Assembly (NCBI GenBank): GCA_027257055.1
Contig: JAPVLO010000179.1
Location: forward strand, 2,852,001 to 2,916,000
Reading direction: 5' to 3'
Source of the DNA: Cephalopachus bancanus
Taxonomy: Eukaryota > Chordata > Mammalia > Primates > Tarsiidae
DNA length: 64,000 nucleotides
Each line of letters starts with the position of its first letter. The first letter of the stretch is position 1. The position numbers and the translations under genes were made by a program. The notes under the pieces are model-generated. The model ran no database searches. It worked only from the letters and a program-made list of their open reading frames with translations, and was not told the origin of the DNA. Of this stretch, positions 48,202 to 61,129 are shown one piece after another.

Positions 48202-48762
48202 TTTTTTTAAATCAATGACTTGCCAGCATTTGGTGTCTCTTAATCTCAAGTTGCTACTAATTTCTATCTGTTATCTTTCTCTTAGCTCACATTCTTTCTC
48301 TTAAGGGTCTATGCATTTATGTGCCAATTTTCCATGTCATTTTAATTTGGAACTTGTTTCATGCTGTAACTTGACTTTTTCTCTCTCTGCAAGTTCTAGC
48401 CTATTGGTTCCAGAATCTCAGTGTTGCAGGGGATCATTAAAGTCATCTACTCCAAACTCTTGCTTACTGAGGAATTCTTGGCTTATTGTATACCTAAAGA
48501 AGATTATTAGGATTTGGCTTTGTTGCTGAGAAAAGTGAAAAGCCCCTCCACTTCAGAACTACCCAAATCCTGTGTGTCTATCTCTCCCATCTTCATTTCT
48601 CCTCCTAGCAGTCTTTTGTGGTCTACTAAGTGGTTTCCTAAGGTCATATTTTTAATAATATTATTGACCACGCCCCTATCTTTCTGCATCTCCCTCTCGT
48701 TTCATTCTTTACCATCCCTTAAAACAGATTTAGAGACAAAACACTGTATAATTATATATTTC

Positions 48763-49059
48763 TTTTTTTTTTTTTTTTGAGTTGGCGTCTTACTCTGTTG
48801 CCCAGGCTGGAGTGCAGTGGCATGCTCATGGCCACCGCAGCCTAGACCTGCTGGGCTCAGGCGATCCTTCCGCCTCAGCCTTCTAAGTAGCCAGAACTAC
48901 AAGTGCACGCTACCAAGCCCGGGTAATTTTTTTATTTATTGTAGAGATGAGGTCTTGCCAAGTTGCCCAGGCTGTCCTCAAACCCATGGGCTCAGGCAAT
49001 CCCCTCACCTCAGCCTCCCAAAGTGCTGGGATTATAGGCTTGAGCCACCACGCCTGACC
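48763..49059 (-). mobile_element. Alu SINE
   Basis: Reverse dimeric Alu with TTGCCAAGTTGCCCAGGC. Direct repeats resembling ATATTTCTTTTT and ATATTATCTTTTT lie on either side. Confidence 0.94.
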
Positions 49060-49077
49060 TATATTATCTTTTTAAAA

Positions 49078-49195
49078 TTTATTTATCTTTTGATAGAGAC
49101 AAAGTCTTTCTGTGTTACCCAGGCTAATCTCCATCCTCCTGCTTCTACCTCCCGAAGTGCTGGGATTACAGGCATGAGTTACCACATCTGGCCTA
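49078..49195 (-). mobile_element. Alu monomer (FLAM/FRAM-like)
   Basis: Single reverse arm: ATAGAGACAAAGTCTTTCTG through GGGATTACAGGCATGAGTTA. Sits directly beside the preceding dimeric Alu. Confidence 0.8.
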
Positions 49196-49308
49196 AAATC
49201 ATGTAATTCTACCAGCAATTAAAAAAAATATATATGCCACTTTTAACTTGGGTTGCCCTGATGAAGCCATTGTAGACAACTCTAATGATATATGAGTGCA
49301 CACATGCG

Positions 49309-49324
49309 CTCTCTCTCTCTCTGT

Positions 49325-49371
<47 letters not shown>
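49309..49371. repeat. (CT)n(CA)n compound microsatellite
   Basis: About 8 CT units, a GT interruption, then about 22 CA units. Confidence 0.97.
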
Positions 49372-49372
<1 letters not shown>

Positions 49373-49886
49373 AGTTTCCTACTGAGTAGCATTAAAGTTG
49401 AGCCAATCATCCCCTTTATTTTTATTCATAAAAAAGTCAACTTTTTTACATACATATGGTATTTGTAACACTTGCAAAGAAATAACAGGGGTGTTTGACA
49501 TACAGGATTCCGGGTCTTCATTACCTTGGCAGCCATAGATGTCCGTAAATTTCAATTTGAGGCTTCAACAACTCACTTTCTCTTCCATTCACCCCACTAC
49601 ATTTTGTTGCCACATCTCCCTGAACCCAAAGATGCATCTGCATTGTTCCTCTGATGAAGAACTCTTGAACCTGGTTGAGAAATAAATTCAGGGAAACAAA
49701 CACAACCCTAGATGAATCCCAGTGTGTGGTAGTATTAATGGTAGAAGGTAGAAACTTTGGAAATATGAGTCCAATAAAAATCAAGATCCAAATGGAACAG
49801 CTTGCTCCTTACCAGGGTAAATTCCTTGCAAATAGCCTATTTGCCAAAAAGTGCTAATCCGATGAAGATAAAAAGTCTTCATTTTA
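49372..49886. other. unique sequence
   Basis: No gene or repeat recognised. Confidence 0.4.
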
Positions 49887-50158
49887 GCCGGGCTCGGTGG
49901 CTCAGCCTGTAATCCCGCGCCTTTGGGAGGCTGAGGTGAGTGGATTGCCTGAGCCCGCGGGTTCGAGACCCGCCTGGGCAGTGAGACCTCATCTCTACAA
50001 TAAATCAAAAAATCAGCCGGGCGTGGTAGCGCATGCCTGTAATTCCAGCTACTTGGAAGGCTGAGGCGGAAGGATCACCGGAGCCCAGCAGGTCGAGGCT
50101 GCGGTGGCCGGGAGCGGCCACTGCACTCCAGTCTGGGCGACAGAGTGAGACTCCAACT

Positions 50159-50189
<31 letters not shown>
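49887..50189 (+). mobile_element. young Alu SINE, long A-tail
   Basis: Near-perfect copy of the window's main Alu type, with GGGCAGTGAGACC (5-bp deletion subtype), an A-tail of about 30 uninterrupted bases, and AAAAGTCTTCATTTT direct repeats on both sides. A long, pure A-tail suggests recent insertion. Confidence 0.98.
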
Positions 50190-50193
<4 letters not shown>

Positions 50194-51360
50194 TCATTTT
50201 CCATCAAGATGGAAACAAATGTGGCAACAAAATGAGAGAAGGAGACTGCTATGTGCTCCTCAAACACCAGCTCCGGGCACTCAGCCAGACTACATATCCA
50301 GCCTTACCTGCAGAGGAATGTGTCCACATGACCTAGAACTTGGGCAGAAGGAAGGGTGCCACCTGCAGACTTGACCCCCAAATTTCCCCACACAGCCCTC
50401 CATGCTAGGTCTTGATCTCCAACCTCCAAATGTCAGAAGAGGACTCTAAGAACCTAGAAGCAAATGGAAGATGGAAGGAGTCTAGGAAGCAGCCCTAGAC
50501 CCATCTCACTCCTCAGACTTCATTCCACATTGACCCTTGCTTTGAGTAATAAGTAAGCACTTGCAGTCCTCTGAGAGACTGAGATTTAGGGGGTGTTTGC
50601 TACAAAAGTTAGCCTACCCATCGATTAAGACAGAAGACTGCTGAAAACCCACTAGGAAATGGATGGAGTAACGTGTTCCTGAGGTTACTAATGATTGCTA
50701 ATAAGCATGTCTATGCCACCAAAGAGATAAGAATCCAAACAGGAGCACTTAGTCCTTAATGGGCTAGGAAGCCTGCTGCTTCCAGGATCGAGCTCCCTGC
50801 TGAAGAGCGGATGAAAAGCTGCGGATGTATTTAGGAAATCTTTTACACAAAATTGCTCATTGCAGCTGTGCTTTTCCTGCCCAAGTGGAGAGGAACACAT
50901 TAAGGGAAGTCCCATCTGGTTGGGGACTATTAATGTGCCTCTGGGCTCCTAGGTAACACATACCTGAAGAGGGAAGTAGAGACATGATAATGATAAGACC
51001 TATTTGGTTTCAGAATAGTGTCTGAAATCCACGGTCCCCCACTGTTACACAATTCCAAGTTAGAACTCTTTGTTTTAGTAGTTCAGTACTGTTGAAATGA
51101 TAGGAGTTTAAAATTCTGGTTTATATTAGCTTTAACCTAGTGATAAGTATTTCTAACCACACATTTTCTCTTTTCTGAAAAGACTTAATTATTTTTTAAT
51201 TTCTTGAGTGATGCTTAGTGTGGAAGCAACTCTAGTGAGGGTTTTTGAGGATTTAGCAACTGGGTAAGATAATTAGGAATAAAGGAAGAAATGGCATAAT
51301 AAATAGGTCATTACCTCGGACTCTTTTTTGGTTTTTTTTTTTTGCTCTACTTGTTACAGG
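50190..51360. other. unique sequence, no gene recognised
   Basis: No repeat family or coding evidence. Confidence 0.45.
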
Positions 51361-51369
51361 GTTGTTATG

Positions 51370-51735
51370 GGGCCGAGTGTTTAGCAATTTTTGACCAAAT
51401 ATGACATGACCTCCATGCCCCACTCTCCCTGATTTCTCACTTAACAACCTTTTTTGTTTCCCCAGATGAAAAAAAGTCCTCAAAGGGAAATGTTTTGCAA
51501 ATATGGAAGAAGTGAAGCAAAAAATGGCAAAAGTACTCAAAGACATGAAAACCGATGAGTTCAAAAACTGTTTTGAGCAGTAGAAAAAGCATCTTGATAG
51601 ATGTGTTGCATCACATGGAGAGTACTTTGAAGGTGACTGAAGTTTAAACATGTGAGACTTATAAAAAAACTTATTATTTATTTATTTATTAAAATTTATA
51701 TTTATTTAAATTTTGGATTTTGGAGTTCCCCCTGG
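51370..51735 (+). mobile_element. mariner-like element, 5'-deleted
   Basis: Contains the C-terminal transposase segment (about 51466-51640) and the right end TTTTGGAGTTCCCCCTGG before TA at 51736-51737. The 5' block shared by the copies at 14637, 45485 and 61956 is absent. The EQW Trp codon is TAG. An ATTT-repeat expansion sits in the 3' UTR-like tail. Confidence 0.82.
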
Positions 51736-51737
51736 TA

Positions 51738-52259
51738 CATATTGAAACCATGTTCACTGTTTTCTTTTATGATATCTGAAGCAGAGTTAGACATTTAAAG
51801 AGTTGTTTATTTGTAATATTATAGGACAAAATCTTAAATAATCCATGGATGTTCATTTATGTAATTTCAAGTGTTCGTGAAATATAGGTTACGCTTAATC
51901 ATTTAGGCACTATCTATAGCAAAATGAACATAGACCAGTGAAGATTCCATTGAGTAGAAACATGATTTTATAATCTGCCATATCTTCTTTGTTTTCACTG
52001 CCAGATGCTCATAGCCAATATGTCATTGGAAATGACGTATCAATACTCTATTTCAAAGCAGCTCAGCGTTGCATAAGATTATAGCCATTGCCAGTCTTGC
52101 TAATATGTGTAACTCACATTCAGGGAAGCACACAGTGCCATGAATATAGTGAAGAAGCAATATGGTGCTTTAGTTCAAAGGTTTGAAGGCCTGTTTAAAG
52201 TATATAAAGATTTCTTGGAGACTGAGTAGCTGTTTCCCACATTCTTAGGCATTAAAAAA
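51738..52259. other. unique sequence
   Basis: No gene or repeat recognised. Confidence 0.4.
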
Positions 52260-52550
52260 CTAAAAATATTTACCGTTTCCTGAGTCCTTACTATGAAGTA
52301 GGTACCAAGTACTTTGCATGCAGTATTTCATAGAATGCTCTCAATAATCCTGTGGGTTCAATATTATTAACATCTTTATATTGATGAGAAGTCTAAGACT
52401 TAGCGATATCTTGCCCAAGGGTTACAATAGCTAAAGAACAGACGAGGAAATGGAGACATGAAGATATAAAGTTATCACCCCAAGGTCACTCAACTAGAAA
52501 AACACATTGCAATTTCAACCCATGATCTTAAGATTTATATTATTCTGTCT
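52260..52550 (-). repeat. MIR SINE relic
   Basis: 'aggtaccaagtactttgcat' and a TTGCCCAAGG box near 52413, in reverse MIR order, partly duplicated further right (CCCCAAGGTCACTCAACTAG). Confidence 0.7.
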
Positions 52551-52926
52551 CCTCGCCAGAATAGTGTTAAGTTGTAAGAAAATAAATGTAATTTAATGTA
52601 GACACTTACAAGTACATTGGCTCAGAGTTGCATTCATTTTTCTAAATTACCACTGGGAAAAATTAAGGGGGAAGGAAGAAGAGGAAGGCAGGGAAACACA
52701 CAAAAATTCTGTTCCTCTCCTTTTTTTCTCTAACTTTCTGGCAAGCAGGTGGGCTTATGCTGAGGTTAGTACAGGGGTCAGGATTCTGACTTTCCTAAGA
52801 ATTCCATTCCTCTTTGGCTTAAGAAAAAGATGGGGATGGCAAGAAGCTTCTAAGCTCCTTAGTTACAAATGAACCTTCAAGCTGTAGGTTTGATTATATA
52901 TGTGAGGTAATTTAAAAGACTATGTA

Positions 52927-53228
52927 ACCCAGGCTTGGTGGCTCAGCCTGTAATCCCGCGCCTTTGGGAGGCTGAGGTGAGTGGATTGCCTGAGCCCGCA
53001 GGTTCGTGACCTGCCTGGGCAGGCGAGACCTCATCTCTACAATAAATCAAAAAATTAGCCGGGTGTGGTAGCGCATGCCTGTAATTCCAGCTACTTGGAA
53101 GGCTGAGGCGGAAGGATCGCCGGAGCCCAGCAGGTCGAGGCTGCGGTGGCCGGGAGCGGCCACTGCACTCCAGTCTGGGCGACAGAGTGAGACTCCAACT
53201 CAAAAAACAAACAAACAAACAAACAAAA
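52927..53228 (+). mobile_element. young Alu SINE
   Basis: Dimeric Alu with AAAAGACTATGTA direct repeats. Left arm reads GGGCAGGCGAGACC (4-bp deletion variant). The tail is an AAAC repeat. Confidence 0.96.
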
Positions 53229-53557
53229 AGACTATGTAGTCAGTCTATAGACATGTGAGTGAGGGTCTAAGAGTCTACAACTGTCCTATGTCTTCTGCAG
53301 ACAACCTCACTTTGTTTTTTAAAGTAAGAATTTTATGGTTTTCCAAACCAGGAGTTTTGGTTATCTTGGGCTAACGTGAATTGTCTGAGAGTTTGCAAGG
53401 ATAAACTGAAGAATAGTTTGTTCTCTAGAATTAAATTTGTTTCTTCTCTTGTTAATCTTTCATTAGTGTATTTGATCATTCATCATTATTTGTTTATTCC
53501 TCAAGCATTTACTAAGAACATACTATTTACCATGATGAACTAAGAGTCGTCTTGTGA

Positions 53558-53795
53558 GCCGGGCTTGGTGGCTTAGCCTGTAATCCTGCGCCTTGGGAGG
53601 CTGAGGTGAGTGGAATTGCCTGAGCCCGCGGGTTCGAGACCCACCTGGGCAACTTGGAGAGACCTCATCTCTACAATAAATCAAAAAATTAGCCAGGCAT
53701 GGTAGCGCACGTGTTGAGGCTGCGGTGGCCGGGAGCAGCCCCTGCACTCCAGTCTGGGTGACAGAGTGAGACTCCAACTCAAAAAAAAAAAAAAA
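53558..53795 (+). mobile_element. Alu SINE with right-arm deletion
   Basis: Flanked by AAGAGTCGTCTTGTGA direct repeats. About 63 bp of the right arm are missing between GGTAGCGCA and GAGGCTGCGG. The flanking duplication is intact, so the deletion came from the source or arose internally later. Confidence 0.96.
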
Positions 53796-54224
53796 GAGTC
53801 GTCTTGTGAAGAAGAATGAAGGTAAAGGTGACAATTTGTGAGCCAGGTCTCTAGGTCCCTGGGCACAGCCTCAAATGTTTCGTGCTCATGAGGGCATGAG
53901 ATGGGGCTGATGATATAACCAAACCAAAAAGAATCCCTTTACCAGTGTGCCAGTCCATGAAGATTCTCTGAGGGGAAGGATATCATCTAAACAAGATGAA
54001 ATAAGAAGACTGACCAAGAACCAAAAGACAGGACAAATGGGGAATTATCTTGAAAAGGTGGAGAGGAGAGAGCTGGAGATGGGAACGTCAGAAATGAAAG
54101 TAGAGTGCAAGTTAGAAGACAGGCCAAGACCAAAGTCAGTGGATAAAACCATCCCCAACTCCCATAATGGATAGTTTATCTCCTTTTCTAGGGCTAGAGA
54201 TGTGCTTGTAAAGAAATAAACTCA
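53796..54224. other. unique sequence
   Basis: A 75-codon frame (53947-54174), Lys/Glu-rich, with no recognised motif; likely chance. Confidence 0.4.
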
Positions 54225-54516
54225 GGTCAGGTGTGGCGGCTTAGCCTGTAATCCCAGCATTTTGGGAGGCTGAGGTGAGAGGATTGCCTGAGCCCGGGTG
54301 TTCGAGACCTGCCTGGGCAACTTGGTGAGCCCTCGTCTCTACAGTAATTCACAAAAACTCGCCAGGTGTGGTGGCGTGCGTCTGTAATTCCAGCTACTTG
54401 GAAGGCTGAGGTGGAAGGATCACCTAAGTCCAGCAGTTCGAGGCCACGGTGGCTGTGAGCATGCCACTGCACTCCAGCCTGGGCAACAAGAGTGAGACTC
54501 CAACTCATAAAAAAAT
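54225..54516 (+). mobile_element. Alu SINE
   Basis: Dimeric Alu, AACTTGGTGAGCCCTC type, flanked by AAAGAAATAAACTCAG and TAAGAAATAAACTGAG. Confidence 0.95.
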
Positions 54517-54997
54517 AAGTAAGAAATAAACTGAGCCAGATAGACAGGACTTGGTGAGCCAATGCAGCAAGGAATGAATGAAAAGGAGGAGTGGAGGGTG
54601 TAATTTTAGGGTCATGGTGAGTTCTACCTTCCTGATTGAGGGTACTCTTGTCCATGCAGCTGGGGTTGTCCAGTGGGCAGTTAAATATGCATACCTGGTG
54701 CTTGGAAGATGTAGATGCAGAAGTCTCCAGCCTATATGCACATCAACTTCTCCAAAATCTATTCCATTATAGATTCCATCTTGAAGGCACGTGATTGGTT
54801 TATATACTAAGGAATCTCCAATCCAAGCAGGTCACTGAGCTTAATTTCCTTTCCAAGACTATGATTCTAAGATGCCGTGTTTTAGTTTTCCTTTTTGATC
54901 TCACTTTTTAGGAAAAACATTTATTTATTTTATGCTCTTGAAGTTCTCATCTGCTTTCAAAGAATTATGCAATTGTTATAGAAGAAATGTCTCCTTT

Positions 54998-55076
54998 TTT
55001 GTTGTTGTTGTTTTGGTTTTTTTTGAAAGCAGGATTTATTGAGAGGACAGAAAAGCTCCTACAGTGGGAGCCCAAT
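54998..55076 (-). mobile_element. LTR-fragment retroinsertion with poly(A), TINE-like
   Basis: Flanked by exact 11-bp direct repeats ATGTCTCCTTT (54987-54997 and 55077-55087). On the minus strand the insert is about 52 bp of LTR-type R sequence (GGGCTCCCACTGTAGGAGC, then CTCTCAATAAATCCTGC with an AATAAA signal) followed by an A-tail interrupted by AAC units. That is an LTR-initiated or LTR-terminated transcript copied by L1 machinery. Tarsier TINEs are described as LTR-derived, L1-mobilised elements, and this fits; the assignment to that class is inference. Confidence 0.75.
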
Positions 55077-55087
55077 ATGTCTCCTTT

Positions 55088-58000
55088 CAATATAAACCTA
55101 TAAATCAGATAAAGCAAATAGTCTACCTTGTTGCCACAATGTGGTTTTGGTGTTCCACCCAAACCAGGGCATAATAAATTCACATTAAGAAATCTCACTC
55201 TACTCTTTTACTCATAATCTCTCCTACCATAGAAATGTAAGATTTGAGGAGAGACGCTTGTCCATGCTTGTTGATGTGAATGCCCAGATCTTTGGAAACC
55301 CACTGTTGGGAGAGAAAGGTAGAAGAAATAATATAAATGCCAGGCAAGCTCCGCTAAGGAGGGCAGACAGAAATACTGCCCAAGATCGTGTATGAGGAAG
55401 GTAATTCATGAGGCTGTGCACTGCCAGGCCCTCATAGTCTTCTGACTAGCAAGAGGAAGCCCTGCATTTTACATAACAGAGAATACTGCAGAAATCCTAT
55501 TAACAACTGCTACAAAGCAACACAGAGGAACATTAATTTATATTAATGTTCAATATTAATTTATGTCTAAGCATTCCCAACTTTTGGCCTAAAAATTAAT
55601 TACCTCTAAGTCAATGAAGCAGGAATGAAATATTTATGTTTGTTATTTTCACTGCCTCCCTTACTTTTCCCCAGCTTTTTTACTAGACTTTTGTTCTGTG
55701 AGATTTGCTTGCACTTTTGCATGTAAGCACATTGTAGAGATGGACTGTTGAGGACCTTTGGATTTGTCTTGCTGGGCAGGGGGTGGTCAGGGTGCCATGT
55801 ACCAGGTTACCTCTGGGCATGGGCTTTGGCAATGGTCCCCCCTCCAATCTGGCTCCACTGGACCCCTCTAGCAGGGTTCCAGTGAGGCCTGCACACTCAC
55901 TCCTGACTTGTCCAAATGCTGATTGAGTTCCAGGGTGGCCAGCCAGCATCTGCTTCCTTTCCCTATTATGACCCTGTTCCTTTCCCACAGCTCTTCTTCT
56001 ACCTGCAGGAAATCCCAAAGGCATCCTACCACAGGCAGTCAGCTTAGGAACTGCCACTGGTGAGCCTCCTGCTCAGGTGGTGAGCTCGGGCTCTCCAGAG
56101 AAGGCTTACCGTGGAAAGACACTTTCCCAATAGACACCTCCATGAAATTAAAGTACAGACCTTTGCCTTACCATCCCAAACCTCCGAATGTCAGGTTTGA
56201 AGGATACCTGCATTCCAATAGTCAGGGTTGTTAGTTCACAAAGATAAATCAGAAACCTGATTAAATGCATGTAATTAGAGGCACATTGAAATCCAAACAG
56301 CCTTATCCGAGCATCATTCTGGAAAGGATGCTATTTACTGAAAAGCCGGCTGGTTGTCAGATTCTACAACAGTTGCTCTTTGAAGAATGAAGATAGATCA
56401 ATAAAGATGGGAAAAAATGTGAGCTGTCACAAAATCACCTTGCCAGATAACATTCAATTGCACATTTTCACCCCTGCAAACTGCCGCCATACTGATCATT
56501 AAATGAGTCTCGGCTTTCTACAACGTGGCATCTTTTGGACAATGCTTGCAAAGAAGATATCCAATGGCTTAATTCTGCCTGACTCCTCCTGGAAGTTTTC
56601 CCACTTGATCAATCGCCTGCTGTGCACATTCCTTTGGTCATCTGGCCTATCACTGTGCACTAAATATTTCCTCCTTCTTCCTCATAAGCTCCAGCTGTGA
56701 GCTTCTACAACCAACCTTTTTCTAACTACTCTGCTGCCCAATGTCTTTGTGTGGGGAAATGGCATACTTATTCCTGGCTGGTCTACCGCTTCCAACGACA
56801 CTCAGCCTCGCTCCACCAAAGCCGCTGCAGGCAAAGGCTTTCCTTGGCCTCCACACAGGCCTGCCCCGGACCTCAGCTCAGAGCAGAGTGAATAAAATCG
56901 GCAGTTGTGTCCCTCTGTTTGAGATAAGCATCATTCAGAATATAACTGTGGAGATCTTTTTCAAGGAATTCTATTAAAAGAACCAAAGAGCCCATCGTAA
57001 AATGAAGCCTGCTAAAATAACCTTATGAAATAAAGTAGACACAGTTCAAACATACACTTGTTTCCACAGAAAGGCTGTAAACGTCTTAGGATATGGGTCT
57101 GGTATTGTGTCTTGCTGAAACACTACAGTTAGGAACACTCCAAAGGAAATGGGGCCTCAGCTGTATCCAGACTTTCCTTTGTATTCGTAACTTTGTCCCG
57201 CCCTTTCCAACTCCCTGATGGTAAGCACATGCGTTATGCCTTTATTCCAACTCGGGCCCCTCTCATGATCCTGTGTCTTGGAGTTTAGACTTGCAGTACA
57301 GTCATCTCCTGGAACATGCATATAGTTGAGCTGCGGAAGACTCTACAAGCTGTTACACAAATCCCTGAAAATCTCAAACTGAATTGCATTTGTTTCCACC
57401 AAATTACTCTCAGCAAAAACACTAGCAGAAGCTGTGCTCTCCCCAAGGAGAGATTCTCTGCTTTCAGGGTGGATTCCACTTTTAAAACTCCTCGTTCCTA
57501 ACACTTTCTGAATCCCGTAGTCAGAAATAGTCCCTGGGCCTGGCAACCTAAGGTTTTGCTACCTACTCATTTCCTATCCAGACTTTTCGTGCCTCCCTGT
57601 AACTCTTTTTACTTTATTATGTGAACCAATACGTGAACTTGGCCCCCTGGTGCGTGTTGGGATTTGCTCATGGCCCTGGCAGCAGCCCACTCTGTTTCTA
57701 CACTCCTACAACCCTGGATGCTGGGGCCATACCCACATCTTCTCTTCTCCCTCTTTTATTTCTCAAAGCGTGGTGACTTCTTCACAAATGCTAAGGAACA
57801 CAATGTAAATAACTCCGAGGTTGCATGTTCTAGCCTGTGAAATACTGGAACGAGGATCTTTTAGACGCTACCATGTTCCTCTGGTGTGTTTTATTCAGGG
57901 AAACTGCCTCTCTCAACAGCATGCCAAACATATGCATATGGTGTGATTGGATTCGAGTGCTATCATTTTAGCGCAAACTAGCATAGATTTTTTTTTAAAA

Positions 58001-59599
58001 ACAGAGTGATTGTTGGTTACAACCTTAGGTATGTTTTTGTATTTTGCCATCCAAAAGATACATGTATAATAATGAGAAAATGCGGTTTGGTAATAAAGAT
58101 TTTTCCTTACAGGAAAATGCTTGAAAACATTGCTATGCCACTAACAGAAATGAGGCAGAGAATGTGAGGAACGTCTCTACATTAGCCCTGGTTCTCTGGA
58201 AGTTGGAATCTGAAGCAAACTCTGACCCAGTGTTCTATTTGGGAGTACAATTGCAAGGAAGAAGCATGAGGTAAAAAGGACAGTGAGGAAAGGAAGGAGA
58301 GAAAGCAACTCCAAGCAGTATATTAACCAACTGACCTTGGCTTCGCAAGGAAACACAGACTATTGCTCCCTCACATGGGAATCAGTCAAGATGCTGTTGA
58401 AGCCACCGTGTCCAGGTGACTGTGGCAAGGCTTTCTGGGGTGTTCTAATCAACCTATACTTATTCTTGAAGGAGGCCAATGGCTTCCTTTCTTTAACTCA
58501 CTCAGTACTCCATGGATGATGAATTCTCGGTTTTCTAAGCATTTTGGATAACATGTTTAATCTGTGCTTCCTGGCAGGAAGTCAGAGTTGGTTGACCCAG
58601 GTGGTGTTAGTCTCTTGAGCCAGAATTGTGACAGAGGGAATAGCAATTTGCTATTGGCACATGCTACAAATAGTAAACACTGATCACATCCAGGACAGGC
58701 TGCCAAGAATCAGAGTTGGAGAATCATGTTTGGAGATGAAATGTACCATCAAAGCCAGCAAGGTGAGAGGTAGGCTTTAGTGGCTAGACAGCAGAACCCC
58801 TGTAGGGCTCAGGGACAAATAGCTCAAGGACTAGTGAGTTGACATGAGGGAGATGAGAGTTCTGAGCAAGTAACCAGATGAGATGGTGGTAGGTTTTTCA
58901 GGTGTTCTGGGAATGGACAGCATGGCTGGGCTGAGCCCAGTTAAAGAGCCAACCATGGATAAAAAATAATGCATTTTCTGCTGCCTAGTGAAAAATTCTG
59001 AATTGGATAATTATTTATTAATTGCTTACTTTGGCTAAACATTTAAGGCCCAACTCTTAGATTGCAATACAAGTTGTATACATACCGCTAAATCACAAGA
59101 GAGTAGAAGTTAGGTACCACACTAGTAGTAGAAACAATGTACTCTAGTTATTCAGAGGAATGAGAGATCTGAACCTTTAATTTTAAGCCACAGGTTTTGA
59201 AGAAAGAACATCATGTTCTGTGATATTTATCTGGAGGCAGAACATAAAGCAGATCAGAGATGAAATGACCGAGACAGAGAAATCAGTTACAAGATTATGG
59301 CAACAGTCCAGGCATAGGGAAAGAAGAGTTTAATGTAAGTCTCAAGCAGTAAATATATTTTGGATTTACCCATTTAAGCTCATCTTATTAGGTTTCTTTC
59401 TTTATGGAATAGAACAAATATAAAGTATTTTTAGCTTGTGAAGTACATACCCAACTGAATATCTTTTAAGCCAGCCTCCCTTTATGAGTATATACTGGTC
59501 TCACTTTGTTCAGAGGGGCTGGAAATTAGTAGGCAAGTGCCAAATAAGAGAGAGAAAGTGAGCAATTATTTTTGGAGGGGATGCTATTGTAACGTATTT
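55088..59599. other. unique sequence, no gene recognised
   Basis: The longest interval without recognisable repeats. Several 60-120-codon frames (e.g. 55683-56057 minus) lack motifs. Some parts, such as 56230-56500, have the even composition of conserved non-coding DNA, which I cannot test. Confidence 0.45.
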
Positions 59600-59830
59600 G
59601 TGCCTACTTGAGTTTTGAAATTAGACACATCTGAGTTCAAACCCCAAATGTGTGTTTCCCAGTTTGCAATCTTTGGGAAAAAATCACTTAAAGGTCCCCT
59701 GAACCTTAGTTTCCTCATCTGTAATATGGGAATAACACTATCTACCTCATTGCATCAAGATACGACTTAAATGAAACTGCATAGTAGCTATTTCTCCAGA
59801 TAGCCAATCCTCTAGGAATGATATAACCTA
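59600..59830 (+). repeat. MIR SINE relic
   Basis: 'acacatctgagttcaaaccc', then 'ccttagtttcctcatctgta' and ATATGGGAATAACACTATC follow the MIR core. Confidence 0.8.
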
Positions 59831-61129
59831 TTGTTACTACACAGTTATTCAACAGGTCACTTTTCTGTTTGTCATTTTACAGGCTAACGAGAAATCTAGA
59901 AGATGATCTGTCACTACAGAGCTTGTGAGACTACATGGGGCATGACCGCATCCTTGTCCTTTAGGAAAACAAATACTGCGTCCACCTATTTCATGGTGTG
60001 GATATTAGAAGTTTTAAATCATCATGTATGCTTTATTTTTATACTTGAAATTAAGACTATCAAGTCAATTTAACATAGATATCAGTGCAAAGTAATGCTT
60101 AAATCCAATTCTATTCCTTCATAGAAAGCTCTAACACTTAAAAAATGATTTTGGAAGGTTTCAGTTAAAATTCCAGGTATGAAAGTGCACGCCTGTCTTC
60201 GTATCTTATCTGAAGCAGAGTTTTCTATGTGCATCTGTGCATGCACGTGTGAATGCACATAGTTCTGGCGATTAGACCTGAGATATGTCTGAAAATAATT
60301 AGACCTCCAAGAATGTGGAAGAGGATTACTTGTTTCTCCTTGAGTTTCATGTGGCTAAGCCCAGTGAAGAAGATAATATCCCTTTAAATGCTTTGATGCA
60401 CAATTTGGGCTTTGAAGGAGGAGGGGGACACATACAGGTCCAGAGGGACAGAGGCTCGGAAGCAAAAGTTGTTGGTACGCGTTGGGTGTTCTGGTCTTTT
60501 ATCTTGTGATGACTAAGTAGAACAGGGATCTAACAGAGTTCAACTGTCACATTTGGTGTTCCCATGCCTTTCATTAGGGAGTATTTGTTAATTTTTCCTC
60601 TTCTTTCCCTATCCCCAAACCTAGATATAAATATCAGCACCTGTATACACACAAAGACAAAATCCTAGATTAATATCAATCTGAAAAGACTAAACTATTT
60701 ATCTTTACAAAGCAACATTAGGGTCCATCCAGAAAACAAAAAATAATTCCCTACAAGAATCTACAGTTTCTTAACAAATGTTGTCAAAACTCCCTCTTCT
60801 CTGAAAAGAACAAGAAAACTTTAACGCATAAAAATAAGTTGGGCCAAGTCTGAAAAACTTCAAATAAGATGGTAAGCATGTTGGTTTGCAGCACATATTT
60901 GGGAAGCATATTTCAGATCCATTAGCTCCAGTTTGAGGGGACAGTTACAGAGACGAACAACAACAAAAGAAACTCCCTGGAAAAGCCTGGCTTATTAAAC
61001 AGCTCACAGCACACTGAGGATAAAGTTTAATGATCTGTGACTCTGCCAGGCACAGACCACCTAGTTTGCCTCATCAAATGCCTTTGATTAGCCTGGCCAG
61101 GAGAAATAACCTACTGAACCTTGAGTAGA
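59831..61129. other. unique sequence, no gene recognised
   Basis: No repeat family or coding evidence. Confidence 0.4.

Noticed and set aside
47967..48249. Cys-Val repeat proteins on the minus strand
   Set aside because: Direct translation of a (CA)n microsatellite.
48817..49206. 129-codon frame
   Set aside because: Entirely within an Alu and an Alu monomer.
49309..49371. possible CRISPR-like periodic array
   Set aside because: Simple dinucleotide repeat without spacers; a eukaryotic microsatellite.
54227..54655. 142-codon minus-strand frame
   Set aside because: Antisense Alu translation with unique flank; no independent coding support.
55683..56057. 124-codon minus-strand frame in unique DNA
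   Set aside because: Low-motif, Arg/Gly/Pro-rich product without splice or promoter support; likely chance.
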